From Dolomedes plantarius (Eukaryota; Arthropoda; Arachnida; Araneae; Dolomedidae): 64,000 nt of DNA. Shown here piece after piece: positions 1-10,860 of the stretch (position 1 is its first letter; every line of letters starts with the position of its first letter). The notes beneath the pieces were generated by a model. The model was not told the origin of the DNA. It searched no databases and saw only the letters and a list, made by a program, of their open reading frames with translations. Position numbers and translations under genes: made by a program. The stretch lies in the NCBI GenBank assembly GCA_907164885.2, contig OU015490.1, positions 203,370,161 through 203,434,160 of the forward strand, read 5' to 3'.

Positions 1-399
1 AGTTGCACTATGCATCTACCTGTCGTTCACATGGGCATCACGTTTTTGTATTTTTAAATTATTTGTAAGTGGATAGCCCATGTTGAAAATCCAGATTAAA
101 TACACAGGAGGTTGATTTACCTTGTATTGCTTGTATGTGTTATTAAATTGATTTTTTGTTCATGCAATAGAAAGGTATATGATTGTTGTATTTTGGTATG
201 TGTATTTAAGTGTTTATTAGTATTATTTTTTTTTCTTATCAGTGAATGAATATTGATTTATGGAATTTAAGTGTTTTTATTGAAAATGTCATCCCGTACA
301 AAATAAATGCACTGAACGCGAATTTAATAGGTAAATAAATTTTCAAAATTTTGGTTATGTGCTTTGTTAAATTTTGGTTGCAACTTGAGTGTTAAAGGT
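1..399. other. AT-rich intergenic DNA, no gene seen
   Basis: I see no convincing reading frame, repeat end or RNA gene here. The sequence is AT-rich and ends where a distinctly GC-richer segment begins. Confidence 0.5.
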
Positions 400-1180
400 G
401 GTGCTGGCTATGTGTTTTTGTTTCAACTCCTCTGTATACAGGTGCACAAACTGTGCTTTTGGTGGTGTAGGTGTGGTCGACGGACAAACTTTTTCGTCTG
501 CGAAGAAAAAGTTTCCTGGAGCGTGGAGAAGCTGTAGCGTACTGGAAATAGGGTCCTATTTTTTCCCGAGACCCCACAACGGCTTGAAACACAGCGGCGT
601 GTTTTTTAAGGAATGTGTTGTTCGGTTCCACCAGTTCGGAACACGTGGGGGATTAAAAACCGTTTCCCTTACAGCTGCAGCCACTAAAGCTGTCATCTTG
701 GACGTTTCTGCAATGTAGTAAAGTTCGGCGACTAAAAAGAACTGTCAGCCGATAATCTGCCGGCATCTGCCGCCCCGTCCACCCCTTCTGAAAATCCAGA
801 CATTGAGAAAAAACGCTGTATAAAATCCGAGCGGGAGAGACGTGTTTTTGCTAGGCTCCTGTGTTGTTGGGCCGAGAATGGGCCCTGGAGCGCGTATTTG
901 TGAATCTGCACGTAAATTAAGTGATTATGTCGGAAGTGTTTAATATTTAATTCTTTTTGTAAATAAATCTACTTGTTAAGTTTTGTTTTAAAAATTTGGC
1001 TTTCGTTTTTAATTAGAACTCTGTCTTTCTTGGTATGGATCAATAGTTGTGAAATTTTTTCAAAATGCCTCAGAGAGTTTACCAGCCTTACAGTGACGCC
1101 ACAGCACCATGGATCCTCACCCGCGTAACCTAGCGCAGCTGGCCACGGCAGTTGAGTCCATAGGCGTAGCGTGCTTCTAA
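400..1180 (+). mobile_element. Possible LTR-retrotransposon 5' remnant
   Basis: A GC-rich block (about 400-900) stands out from its AT-rich surroundings. It holds a TATAAAA-type box near 820 and an AATAAA-type signal near 961, then a leader, then an ATG at 1109. That ATG opens a 23-codon frame beginning MDPHPRNLAQLATAVES and stopping at 1178-1180. Box, polyadenylation signal, leader and short Gag-like start is the layout expected at the 5' end of an LTR element cut off just after the gag start. No second LTR and no pol sequence is present, so this is inference. A solo LTR plus unrelated sequence is the alternative. The G-rich tract at 1181-1205 resembles the end of the repeat family at 8105 and 43263. 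Confidence 0.3.
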
Positions 1181-1205
1181 ATTTTTTGGGGGGGAGGGGG
1201 GGGGC

Positions 1206-3145
1206 ACGAATTAAATTGAGTTGGGCCCTATTCAGTACATTGACTGCTGGACGGTCATTAAAATATGAAATAATATGATTTTTTCAATTGAATAACAATA
1301 GAATTGATGTTTGAGTGGTATTCAAAGGTTATACAACGGGGAAAATAAATATGATATAAATAAAATGAGAAAAAAAATATAGGATCGAAATTTTGCTATA
1401 GATCATATCATTGCTAAAAACTATATTAAGGCTAAAGACAATCGGAATCTTCAGTTTCACAGTTTGAAAAAGCGAGAAAAAACCAACTTTCTTAAAAGTT
1501 TTCTACAATATTCCAATTTTTACTGAACTTCTATTGACGTTTCAATTCATTTCAAGTTAAATTAGCGGTGAATTCTTATAATTCTTGTTTATGTATAAAC
1601 AGGGAATGAAAGTGTCGTCATATTTGTTGGAAATATGGGTTAATCTATTATGAGTTCCGAAATTATAGTAGCCGCCCATCTCATATGCATGGAAATCCAC
1701 GTATCTCAAGTTAAATGTAACATTTCAGTTCAAAATATTAATCGGAAACTGTTTTATTTTGATATATTTACTTCTGATTAATTCAGAAGTAAATTATATG
1801 CTAATTTAGAGTGTATTAAAGGCAAACCGCAGAATTATGTAACTGATCATGTTTGGTTGGGGAAGTGGCTATTCCCATCGTTTTCTGCATATTATATAAT
1901 ACGTACCGTTAAGTAAGATCTTTCATTTTTCGATAATGTTTTGTTTATAGTAAATAAACTATTTTTATATTAAAGATTTTCGACTTATTTCATCTTCATA
2001 TTAAGCTGTACAAAACTGCTTTGGACCTAATAGATGCTGGATGTGTCATTTCATATTCGATGCAACAATATTGATAATGATACTTATTCTTATGTTGCAC
2101 ACTTTATTTAACGGATACGGAAATTTTACAAGAATCTTGTTTCATAATCTGAAATGTTTTGTACATTTTCTAAAACAAGGTCTGCTGAACTTAAAAACTA
2201 TTGGGGAGCCTTTTCAAACGTTAAGGCCTGTGTAAGGATGTAAGCATTGTTCCTTGGAACAGTCCTAACAATATTATGTCAGTGAAATGATGTCTAATCT
2301 TGACCGTTCACATTTACCATGCCGCAATAAAAAATTCAATAACAAAATTTAAAAGAAAGAAACTTATTAATATAGAATGTATTTAGATTTTTTTAAAAAC
2401 ATTTCAGTTATTTCGAGTTTCTCTGAAGGTAACTGTCACCAGTAATTTTTTTGTTATTCGATGGAAAAAATGTTTGAATAAAGGAGATTACGGCAAACTA
2501 TTGCTAGTCATTTCCCTTTGGTCCACGTGACCAAGTTCTTGCTTGAAAATTCGCTCCGTCTCATTTTTTTTTCTTTTCCCATGTTTTACTTTTACTTGAA
2601 CTATCGCAATTTTTGTTTCCCCCACTTTCTACTTTACTTTCTTTTTTTACTGATCACTGAAATTTTACGCCTTGCAAATCATCCTACAGTGGAGGGCCCG
2701 ACCCATGTACTGTACTTTCCACTACTCTTCCTGAAGGATTGTGCCAAAAATTTATCACAGTAGCGATTTACTTGTGGCTGGACTTACGTAAAGAGCTAGG
2801 TCAGTACCCCGGTTGCGTTTTATGTTATGAAACAGGACGCATTTCCTCATAATTGGGATGTGTCTGACGGGAAATTCAAAGAGTATATATTGACTTATTT
2901 TTATTTGTGAATCAATTTCTCATTTCAAACAATTGTTGGAAATTAAATGGTGTAAATTCAGTGAAAAAAAATTCAGTGGTGTGCAAATTGTGAGTAGAGG
3001 ATATTTTATATTACGTTGAATTATTCAATTAAAAATATGCATTCAGTTTTTAATAAGTAAATTTTTAATATTTATATTTATATTTTTCTATATGTTAAAT
3101 CGGGTTTTCAAAATGAATAGCTATAAAACTCTAACAACACAATAT

Positions 3146-3150
<5 letters not shown>
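1206..3150. other. AT-rich DNA without recognisable genes
   Basis: Only short uninformative reading frames occur (for example 2041-2235 and 2518-2763), and neither shows a familiar domain. I see no clear element ends. A hydrophobic 81-codon frame at 2518-2763 is read from a T-rich stretch and is probably fortuitous. Confidence 0.5.

Positions 3151-3153
<3 letters not shown>

Positions 3154-3225
<72 letters not shown>
3154..3225. repeat. (TA)n microsatellite
   Basis: An uninterrupted run of about 70 bp of TA. It directly abuts the TA target of the Tc1 remnant that starts at 3231. Tandem isoleucine-tyrosine frames on both strands here are artefacts of the repeat. Confidence 0.95.
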
Positions 3226-3229
<4 letters not shown>

Positions 3230-3230
3230 A

Positions 3231-4009
3231 CACTGTCACAAAAAAATATATGTACCCAGAAGGAAACGAGCTACTATCACGAAACTTAACATGTATGTAA
3301 GTGTATGAGAAGATAATCAAATGATTGCAAATTCAGAAGAACAGAAAGTTTTATTAAGAAGATATGGCATGAGAAAGGTTACAAATCAGTAAGTAGTAAA
3401 TCCACCTCTGGCAGCTATAAAAGCCGAAACACGGCGTGGCATTGAATCAATGAGGTCACCTATGACCTCCTGCGGATGATCATGTCATAATCTTTGCAAC
3501 TGGGCAGTTAATTCGCCAGTATTCCGGGACAGCTGCAGTTGCCTTCCAAGCACGTCCCAGACGTGCTCTATTGGCGAGAGGTCTGGTGACCTGGCAGGCC
3601 ATGGGAGTACGTCATATCCTTGAAGACATTGTTGGGAGAGTCGCGCAGTATGTGGACGAGCGTTGTCTTCTGATAAATGGCACCTGGGGGACTAGATAAC
3701 ATAGACAGTACAACTGGCGTTAAAATCTCGCCCACGTAACTGCGGGCCGTCAAAGTACGTTGAAGGACGACTAGAGGTGATTGTGTGTCTCAACAAATCG
3801 CTCCCGACACTGTCACACCTTGTGTAATCACCGTATGCCTCTCGACAAAAAATGCCGGATCGGACCGGTGGCCTGGCAGCCTCCACAAGCGTATGCGCTG
3901 GTCATCAGCGTTGAGACTGAATCGGGATTCATCGCTGAAGATCACACGCCTCCAGTCGGTCACACTCCAGGTTGCCTGATGTCGGCAAAAATCTTTCGAC
4001 ACTGCCTAT
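3231..4009 (-). pseudogene. Tc1-type transposase remnant (C-terminal part)
   Basis: Read on the minus strand, the right part encodes VIFSDESRFSLNADD, the first-aspartate motif of Tc1-type DDE transposases, followed by a segment typical of spider and insect Tc1 proteins (ERHTVITQGVTVSG). Further left a shifted frame gives TPVVLSMLSSPPGAIYQ and then, after more damage, the usual tail around a short RGG-like terminus. The left end starts with CACTGTCAC immediately after a TA, as expected for a terminal repeat of this group. The N-terminal helix-turn-helix half and the right terminal repeat are missing, cut near a G-run at 4021. Several frameshifts make it dead. The family is secure; the exact right edge is not. 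Confidence 0.8.
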
Positions 4010-4381
4010 GATGTGGGATTTGGGGGGGGGGGGAAGGTCGAGTGTTTTTTTTTGTTTGTTTGTTTTTTTTTTTCTTGAGAGGGAGAGAAAATGGGTCATG
4101 GTCGAGAAAAGTTAGCGCAACAGTGGGCTAGAGTATCATATTCATAGCGTTGTGGCGAGATTTCACTCCGAAACGTCAATTTTGTCGGGAATAAAAACTG
4201 ACCCATGCCAGGGGAGCAGGCTCACCATCCAGTCATCAGAACCTTATAATGCTGGTATCGTTTTCTTCCTTTGGTCATTCAATTTGCTCCGCAGTAAAGT
4301 TATATACATCGCAGACGTGCAAGATGCTTCATATGCATAGGAATGAAACATACACGGGAAAGGCGATTAGCAGCCCTCATT
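4010..4381. other. Spacer with homopolymer runs
   Basis: Contains a G-run (4021-4033), a T-rich block (4046-4072) and no supportable gene. It may include eroded 5' sequence of the Tc1 remnant to its left, but I could not align it. Confidence 0.4.
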
Positions 4382-4631
4382 TACACTAGTTATCAAAAAT
4401 TAAGGAAAATCATAAAAGGAGGGATAACACGTTCAAAACTAGACCAATCTATTTAAAATTTGAATATGTTGTTAAATAAAAGGTGCTGAACAATACTACA
4501 TTATGAAAAACAGTGGCGCCGTTGTCGAAATACTTCATTTGCGAGAAGCATAAAAGTGCATGTCTCAGAACAAGGTGGCAATTGTATCTGCGAGGCTGAG
4601 ATTAGACATCTGGCATAACCAAATTGTAACA

Positions 4632-5989
4632 ATGACCTCCAGGCATCATTTGACCGAAGAATTGCGATGGCGAGCTATTGGGAGACTAGAGGCAGGACAA
4701 AGTCAGACAGAACTGGCCAGATGGTTAAATGTGAGTCCGTCTGTGATTCATAGACTTTGGCAACAATTTCTAACCACGGATTCGGCATTCAGGAAGTTCA
4801 GCCACGGACGGTCATATGCTACGACGAGTGCCGATGACCGATATTTGTCATTATGCGCACGAAAGAATAGAATCGCAACTCCGTCTGAACTCAGACGGAG
4901 TTAACACCCTCCCCCCCCCCTCGCTGCAAGCTCAGGAAGGTTGGTGTCAACGTCAACCGTGCTTAAAAGACTTCACGAAGGTGGCCTTTTTGCGAGGCAA
5001 CCAGCCATTTGCGTTCCATTCACGTCGCGCCATAGGCGGGAACGTTTGCAGTGGGCACGTCAACATGTGCACTGATCAATGGAGGACTGTTCTCTTTACG
5101 GATGAGTCCAGGTTTAGCCTCTAAAGCAATAGTAGGCGTATTTTGATTTGGAGAGATCCTGGAACTCGTTTTCATCCATCATACATCCATGACACCGCAT
5201 TTACACAGTCGCGATAGCGGCGAGTCGAATTGCGGGGGCGAATGTGTAAGCGGTGTTCTCGCCGTTTCTCCTCGTCAATCGTGGCGCTCGCTTCGGGAGC
5301 GGTTTCCTGGCACGAGTCAAAGGGGCGAATGGCGCCAAATGTCAGACGACTGGCTGACGCAAGCACGAATGACAACAAGAGGCGCGAATGTGAGAACGGC
5401 CATTCGCGTTGATGTAGGAGCGTGACTAATGTCTCGCGAATGTCTTGCAGGTGGCGCGATCGCGAATGTGTAAATGCGGCATGAAAGAGATGCATACGGA
5501 TCAGGCAGTGTCTGTGTTTGGAGTGGTATCTCTTTGGATGGACGCACAGATCTCCATGTCTTTCCCCGTGGAAATGTGAATGCTCACACCTATAGAGACG
5601 ACATCCGTGATGCTTATGTGCGCCCTTATACCGGGGCAATAGGTGATGCTTTCGTGCTACAGGACGATAACGCGAGACCGCACAGAGCTCGCATCGTGGA
5701 TGCTTATCTCGAGCAGGAAACAATGCAGTGCATGGAGTGGCCAGCTCGATCACCGGACCTGATTCCTATCAAGCATATTTGGGACGCCTTAAGAAGACGT
5801 ATAGCTGCTCTCAATCCTCCTCCTACGACCCTAGCCACGCTTTCAACTGCTTTGTAAGAGCAATGGCTCTCACTTCCTACCGAACTCATAGACCGCATAA
5901 TTGGCAGCATCACACATCGCTGTATGTGCTGTATTGCTTCTCGGAGGATCATACGCCATACTAAAGGTACTTTTCCTATACCAAACTGA
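4632..5989 (+). pseudogene. Tc1-type transposase, broken and split by a MITE
   Basis: The ATG at 4632 opens MTSRHHLTEELRWRAIGRLE, an N-terminal helix-turn-helix DNA-binding region, followed by ARWLNVSPSVIHRLWQQF, the second helix-turn-helix. The catalytic DDE core follows: FTDESRFSL (first Asp, about 5095), LQDDNARPHRARI (second Asp, about 5660) and a third-residue region at SPDLIPIKHIWDALRRR. The last acidic position reads K in IKHIW instead of the usual IEHIW, so the third catalytic residue looks lost. Damage includes a frameshift at the C-run near 4910, a stop soon after FTDESRFSL, the MITE at 5195-5479, and an in-frame TAA at 5855; the tail then reads on to a stop at 5987-5989. It is inactive. 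Confidence 0.85.
5195..5479. mobile_element. 285-bp GC-rich MITE nested in a Tc1 transposase
   Basis: The left end is CCGCATTTACACAGTCGCGA. The right end in reverse is CCGCATTTACACATTCGCGA, a terminal inverted repeat of about 20 bp with one difference. Flanks are CATGACA (5188-5194) and CATGAAA (5480-5486), a 7-bp target duplication with one change. Deleting the element and one flank copy makes the interrupted transposase read IHERDAYG across the junction, as related transposases do. It has no coding capacity and is clearly GC-richer than the surroundings. The superfamily is not certain. Confidence 0.85.
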
Positions 5990-6181
5990 CACATCCGATT
6001 TGTTTATTGTATACATATGCTAGTATATATAACACCATAATTGTCTGGCTATTTCTTTTTATGTTATTTTATACCTACCTATGTGTTGTATAAGGTGTAT
6101 AAGTTTCATTAAATTCTATGCGTAACTTTTTGAGTAATCGCTATTTTTGTGACTTTTCCTCAATTTGTGATAACCAGTGTA

Positions 6182-7167
6182 TTTTAATAGTGGATTTCTG
6201 TTTTTAAATTTTTGCGAGTGTTATAAATCTATGACTTCTTATAATGTTGCACAATGGGATTATTTCGCCCAAAAATATTAAAAAACAGAAAGAACTGCGG
6301 AAAACCACGAAAACTAGCTGATTGTAGAGAAACGTTTTTTAAAAAGAATTTTTGAGACTAAGTTCAAGTATAAGTTTCAGTGTAAAAGTTCACGTAACCT
6401 TGAATATCTTAAAATGCGAAATGTAAACAAAAACATCAATGGCGACCAAGAAACAACAAATAAGTTGGTAAAACAAACCTACCGCTCGCTGTATGAAACT
6501 CGTAGGCGCACATGGGATCTTCGCTTCGCTCAGATACCCTGCCCCGCTGCGCACCTTAACAAAAACATCACTAAAATCCTCAACCGGTGGCTTCGGCATG
6601 AATATACTGGCTGTAGCGGTCAGTAAAATAAACCTACCGTTGGCTGTATGAAGTCGTAGGCGTAAACAGCAATTCTCCCTACAAAAGCCTGTTACACACC
6701 TGTTTCCCATAAAATCCATCTTAAACAACAACCTCAATTCAATCATCTTACTCATTTTGCCACAAGCTGCACTCTAGAAGACACAACACAACATTTAACT
6801 TGAAGCGCCGCATTTAAAATCAACCGCCACGTTATGAAAAGCTGAATCGCAGAAACACAACCAACATGTTAGAAAATCTAACGACAAATAACTTAACTGT
6901 TGAAATTAACAGTTAATTTCAAATAAACCGCTAGCTTCATCTCAATTAGCCAATAAATTTGCTAGATTACAAAATAGCGATAACGCATGTGCGAGAATCC
7001 AATATCGCTCCATTCACTTTAAAATATAAAGACTACCATATTTTAGCACATTAATCGCATGGTTACCACGCCAGACAAAAAATCGCCAAACTTAGCAAAG
7101 GGTGCGTCTGGCACATCTGTACCCAAAATTTTGCACAAGTGTTGAAATACCATTTTTTAAGAAATAT
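6182..7167. repeat. Non-coding stretch with a 35-bp direct repeat
   Basis: No gene is supported. Two similar segments, about 6475-6509 and 6630-6664, share the core CGTAGGCG and flanking AACCTACCG...GCTGTATGAA, about 155 bp apart. The 121-codon minus-strand frame at 6390-6755 spans both copies and shows no known domain. I treat it as fortuitous. Confidence 0.5.
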
Positions 7168-7212
7168 GTCATATATATTTTAAAAAATACTATTTTTTAA
7201 AATATATATGAC
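7168..7212. repeat. Perfect 21-bp hairpin, 3-nt loop
   Basis: Arms 7168-7188 and 7192-7212 are exact reverse complements (starting GTCATATATATTTTA) around the loop ACT. It could be a tiny palindromic element or the centre of a larger eroded one. No transcription terminator role is expected in a eukaryote. Confidence 0.85.
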
Positions 7213-7529
7213 AGGCTTGTGGTTTGCCTGTTCTAACGTCTTTAAATTGCAGTCATGATTCATTCGTTGGTGGCGAGTGGGAATATGAATTGAACAATAC
7301 TTCAGTCCACAAGTTAAATTACTTTATTAAATTCTTCTTAAGAATACCACTCTCAAAGTCTTTGTCCCTAGTTAGCCATTTTAACATTCGGCGACGACTG
7401 CTAGGGCGACCTCACGCAGCGAGTTCCCAAATCAATCTGCTTAGTTCTAAGTAAAAATCGCGCGTCTTCTCTCCTGGCACATGCGCAGAGCCCAATTTAG
7501 AATTTTCTAGAAGTATCTTCACGCCAAAC
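7213..7529. other. Intergenic DNA, possible old LTR-element leader
   Basis: A GC-richer patch around 7385-7500 includes CGGCGACGACTGCTAGGGCG, which looks like the leader sequence after an LTR. No LTR pair or coding sequence confirms it. Confidence 0.25.
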
Positions 7530-7537
7530 CTGTACAG

Positions 7538-7839
7538 CAGGGGTGTCAAACTCGCGGCCCGCGACGAACATTTTTGTGGCCCGGCCAATATATTGGCACA
7601 CAATAATATATAATAAAATAACCGACGCAGAATTATAATAAGATAGGAAGAATTCGCTAAATATTTTTTAATGATACTGTTTTTTTGCTATTATTAAACA
7701 AAATGCATATATTTATGTTAAATATACTGTAATTAGGTAAATAAACCTGCGTTTCTATAAATATTGATTTTCTTGCAGCCCACCTATAGTTAAACCTTGT
7801 TTGTTTGGCCCAAGGTAGCCTTTGAGTTTGACACCCCTG
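7538..7839. mobile_element. hAT-type MITE with perfect 8-bp target duplication
   Basis: Both ends read CAGGGGTGTCAAACTC inward, an exact 16-bp terminal inverted repeat. The flanks are CTGTACAG at 7530-7537 and CTGTACAG at 7840-7847, an exact 8-bp duplication as made by hAT transposases. The 302-bp interior is AT-rich and non-coding. Identical flanks suggest a fairly recent insertion. Confidence 0.93.
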
Positions 7840-8047
7840 CTGTACAGTATCTAAAATAATCTCTCTGCATGGAGCTTCATTCCACCGCGAATCGAAGGTC
7901 AATTACTGAAAGGGGGAATAACCTACTTCTTCTACCCGCACGCGTCCTGGAAATATGAAAACTAGTGGCTTTTTTGCGCCACGAAAATGATTAATCCCTA
8001 AGCCCCCTTTAAATTTAACTTAATTATTCTTTCCCCAATTAATTTCT

Positions 8048-8048
8048 G

Positions 8049-8107
<59 letters not shown>

Positions 8108-8265
8108 AAATAAACATCGTATCATTTTAAATTTAAACTCATTTAGTATTAGGTCTACGATTATATAATTTTAGGCTATGAAAAAAAATATGCCTGGCTT
8201 TTTTTTTGGGGGGGAGGGGCAATTGCCTCTATTGCACCCCGCCCCTTGGAGCCGCCAATGAATGG
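8048..8265 (+). repeat. Dispersed repeat, copy 1, with (CA)n(TA)n lead
   Basis: A (CA)n(TA)n tract (8048-8104) is followed by about 160 bp that recurs almost unchanged at 43263-43425. The shared part begins AGAAATAAACATC, passes TTTAGGCTATGAAAAAAA, and ends in a G-run, GGGGCAATTGCC and GGAGCC-CC. The G-rich end resembles the terminus of hAT-like MITEs (GGCGGCTCC in reverse), but no inverted partner is visible. Confidence 0.75.
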
Positions 8266-8680
8266 AACTTTAATTAAATATATTACTTTACTTTAAACAC
8301 CCTCCCCCTTCCCCCTCCAAATGAATAAATAAATAAATAAAAATAATTTTAAAAAATAATAATATTAAATGAAAAAATGAGAAGAAATTAGTATATACCA
8401 ATATTTTTCAATATGGGAATATCAAGAAATACAATTTTTTTATAAAAATTTAACAGTAATTACAGTGGACTTGATTTAATAATAGCAAACACTCAGCACA
8501 CTCACTCGAAAACTTCTTTTATTTTGAAATATCAAGATAAGAAGATTTTTTATTTTTTATTTTGAAGTGTTCAAACTAAACGTTAAGCAGTTATCAATTC
8601 ATGAAACATCTTACCGCGCGCGGCGAGACGTGAGTGAAATTCAGGGAGGCAGATGGTTAACAAAAAAATACGTATAGATG
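8266..8680. other. AT-rich spacer
   Basis: No gene or element end recognised. Contains an AAATAAAT-type simple tract around 8322-8360. Confidence 0.45.
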
Positions 8681-8814
8681 TACACTGCTGCCCTTAAAAT
8701 TGCAGCCAGGAAGGAAAGCAAATAACAAAACTTCACTTATTGTACGTATACAGCATAGTAGGAAAAAAACATGATTAAATTTGTAGGCAATTTGGGGGTA
8801 TGCAGGGTCCGAAA

Positions 8815-9166
8815 TTAGTACACACAGCTGCCGCCTCTGGAAGCTAAAACGGCTCTAACCCGGTTAGGCATCGAGTCGAACTGGGCATGGATGACAGATA
8901 CAGGCAAGTCATTCCATGCTGCTTCAAGTGTATGCCACACTTCATCAATCGTAGTGACTGGAGAGCGGTGGCAGCCCAGTCTCTCAGCAACCCAGAGCAG
9001 ATGTTTTCAGTGGGTGAGATATTTGGAGAACGTGCTGGCCAAGGCAACAGTCGAACAACCTCTGTATCGAGGTAGGTCAGGACACGAAGGACAACATGCG
9101 GTCTTGCGTTATCTTGTTGAAAGATGACGTGTCCGAGACCTCGTAGATAGGGCACAGCCACCGGCC
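8815..9166 (-). pseudogene. Tc1-type transposase, C-terminal half
   Basis: The minus strand reads RPVAVPYLRGLGHVIFQQDN (second catalytic Asp in QQDNARPH) and then LLPWPARSPNISPTENICS. SPTEN holds the third acidic residue of the DDE triad, while the usual Trp after I is changed to Cys. A frameshift follows, and the tail region ends in a RGGSCVY-type terminus with a stop at 8815-8817. The N-terminal half of the same gene lies at 16347-17024, beyond the TTAA insertion. Confidence 0.85.
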
Positions 9167-9170
9167 TTAA

Positions 9171-9498
9171 CCTTTTACAGTCTAATGTTCCCAATAGGGA
9201 ACATCGAATTGAAAATTTATTTAAAAATTAAATTTCATCAATATTGACTTGAAAAATTAGTAGATGTAACAGAAAGATAGACTTGATTTTTTGAAATCAA
9301 AACCACATTTCAAACATAAAAATGGAAATGTGAGAAAAATCATAAAAATGGCCTTTTTCCACATTTTTCACAGAGCACAACTTAAAAATTCATATAAATG
9401 TGAAAAACAATCCAATGCTTCTAAAAATTGGTTAGAATACTTAAAGGGGTTCACATTATTAAAAGAATACAAAATAAAATAAAATTTTTAAAAAATCC
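9171..9498. other. AT-rich left arm of the TTAA insertion
   Basis: Starts with TTAA then CCTTTTACAG and contains a short palindrome ATGTTCCCAATAGGGAACAT at 9182-9201. The rest is A-rich with no convincing gene. The 63-codon frame at 9291-9482 is lysine-rich low-complexity sequence. Confidence 0.45.
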
Positions 9499-10033
9499 TG
9501 TCAGACTCTCTTCTCCCATTCTTAAGTGGAATTCATGAAGGTGTGTAATAGCGTCTTCAATAAGCCCAAAATAAACGCAAACAGGTGTCGAACGATATAC
9601 ACCTTTGGAGAGGTGCGACAAAAGGGAAAAAGTACGCGAGTCATTTAGAATAATTTGTGAAACCCATTAGGGGCACGTTTTTCCCTCGGAGAAGTCGGCA
9701 GGAAAGAAATTCACCATAGGTGGTCTGCAGAGGGCGGAACCGGAAAAGGTCGTGTATTCGAGATGATTTGAGATGGTTCGAGATGGTTCGAGAAAAGGGC
9801 TGAGAAGAATGGATAAATAACGACGGTGTTGCGAATGAAGGGGCAGAATAGACTTGGACTGTTGAAAGGTCGCCACGCGTACGGAGAGACGGGGGTCTCG
9901 TTTGGACTTTGAAGATTGAGCCCTGCTCTCATGAGTGTATTAACGTTCGTCGGAACGAACCTTTGTAAATGATTTATTTAACCAAGATTTTAATGTGTCA
10001 ATAAACCAGATGTAAATAAGAGTTGGTTCTACA
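9499..10033 (+). repeat. Probable 5' LTR
   Basis: Begins TGTCAGACTCTC and ends GGTTCTACA, so it has TG...CA borders. It is GC-richer than the flanks, and a TATA-like GGATAAATAA (about 9809) and an AATAAA signal (about 9999) fall in the expected order. The Gag start lies 0.8 kb downstream. No matching 3' LTR exists in the window and the primer-binding site is not clear, so both borders are tentative. Confidence 0.4.
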
Positions 10034-10860
10034 GTTATGATTACTTCTAGAAGATAATGATTTGTCGGATCACGACCATAAAGGTTAGCATTGGCGTAGT
10101 CAAATTAAAGAACGTGGGAGGACCCCAGCGATACGGAAGGTATCAGAAAAAGATGATCTAGAGTACTAGAGTGGTGATACATCATTAAGGAGACGCAGTT
10201 TTAAGAGAAGTTGGATTCCGAACGAGTCTACTGGGCACGATTTCAGCGACAGATAGTTACTCGGTAACTGGTCAAGAAACGGGAACAGAGACACCTATAT
10301 CAGGAGAAATTCAAGGTCGGAGTGAAGTGTGCATCAGCGACGTGGTTATATAGTGAACTCTCTTGAACTGTGTGCGGCAGCGGAGAAAGATCAGAGTGAC
10401 AGTTTTTCATCGAGGTGAAAAAGGGGTAAGTGATTCTATCTTTTCTCCCTGTGTATGAGATAGCGGTAGTAATTAGTTGAAGGAATTGAATTATTTTTGA
10501 TAAGTTTTGAAGTGTTGTTTCATGTGTATAATTATGGAAGTAATTTGTTGAGTTATTGATTTTTGGTAATTGGATTATTATTTTAAAAGTGAAAAAGTGT
10601 TATTTTGTATAACGGGAAAAGTGTACAAGTGCTCGTACTAGTTTATTAGTGGAAGTGGTTTATAATTGTAGTAGTTAAATGCTCGTAGAATTATCATAAT
10701 TGTCGAGGTAAATAGTTCAAGATAAGTATAGTTGGTTTTATTTTGTTATAGTGGCAAAAGCGTTGAGACGATTTGATAACTACCAAAGTTAAGGTGTTAT
10801 ATTTATATAACGATAAAAGGAAAATCACATCCTAATTGTTAATCGTGGTTGAGTCTAAAA
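10034..10860 (+). other. Retrotransposon 5' leader
   Basis: A stretch of about 830 bp without a reading frame lies between the probable LTR and the first Gag ATG. It is rich in GT and AG and fits an untranslated leader. No stable hairpin or packaging element was recognised. Confidence 0.4.

Larger units (their letters stand above)
4384..6179 (+). mobile_element. Full-length Tc1-type transposon with TA target sites
   Basis: The left end begins CACTAGTTATCAAAAATTA. The right end read in reverse begins CACTGGTTATCACAAATTG, and the match continues for about 34 bp with few differences. Each end is bordered by TA (4382-4383 and 6180-6181), the target duplication of the Tc1/mariner superfamily. Inside is a broken transposase gene. 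Removing the 285-bp MITE and one copy of its target leaves roughly 1.5 kb, a normal Tc1 size. The boundaries come directly from the paired ends and are well supported. Confidence 0.9.

Noticed and set aside
389..718. 109-codon plus-strand frame and a 79-codon minus-strand frame
   Set aside because: No recognisable domain. They lie in a GC-rich patch better explained as an LTR remnant.
3092..3320. Ile/Tyr repeat proteins on both strands
   Set aside because: Pure translation of the (TA)n microsatellite.
5172..5753. 193-codon minus-strand frame
   Set aside because: Antisense of the Tc1 transposase and its nested MITE; no domain of its own.
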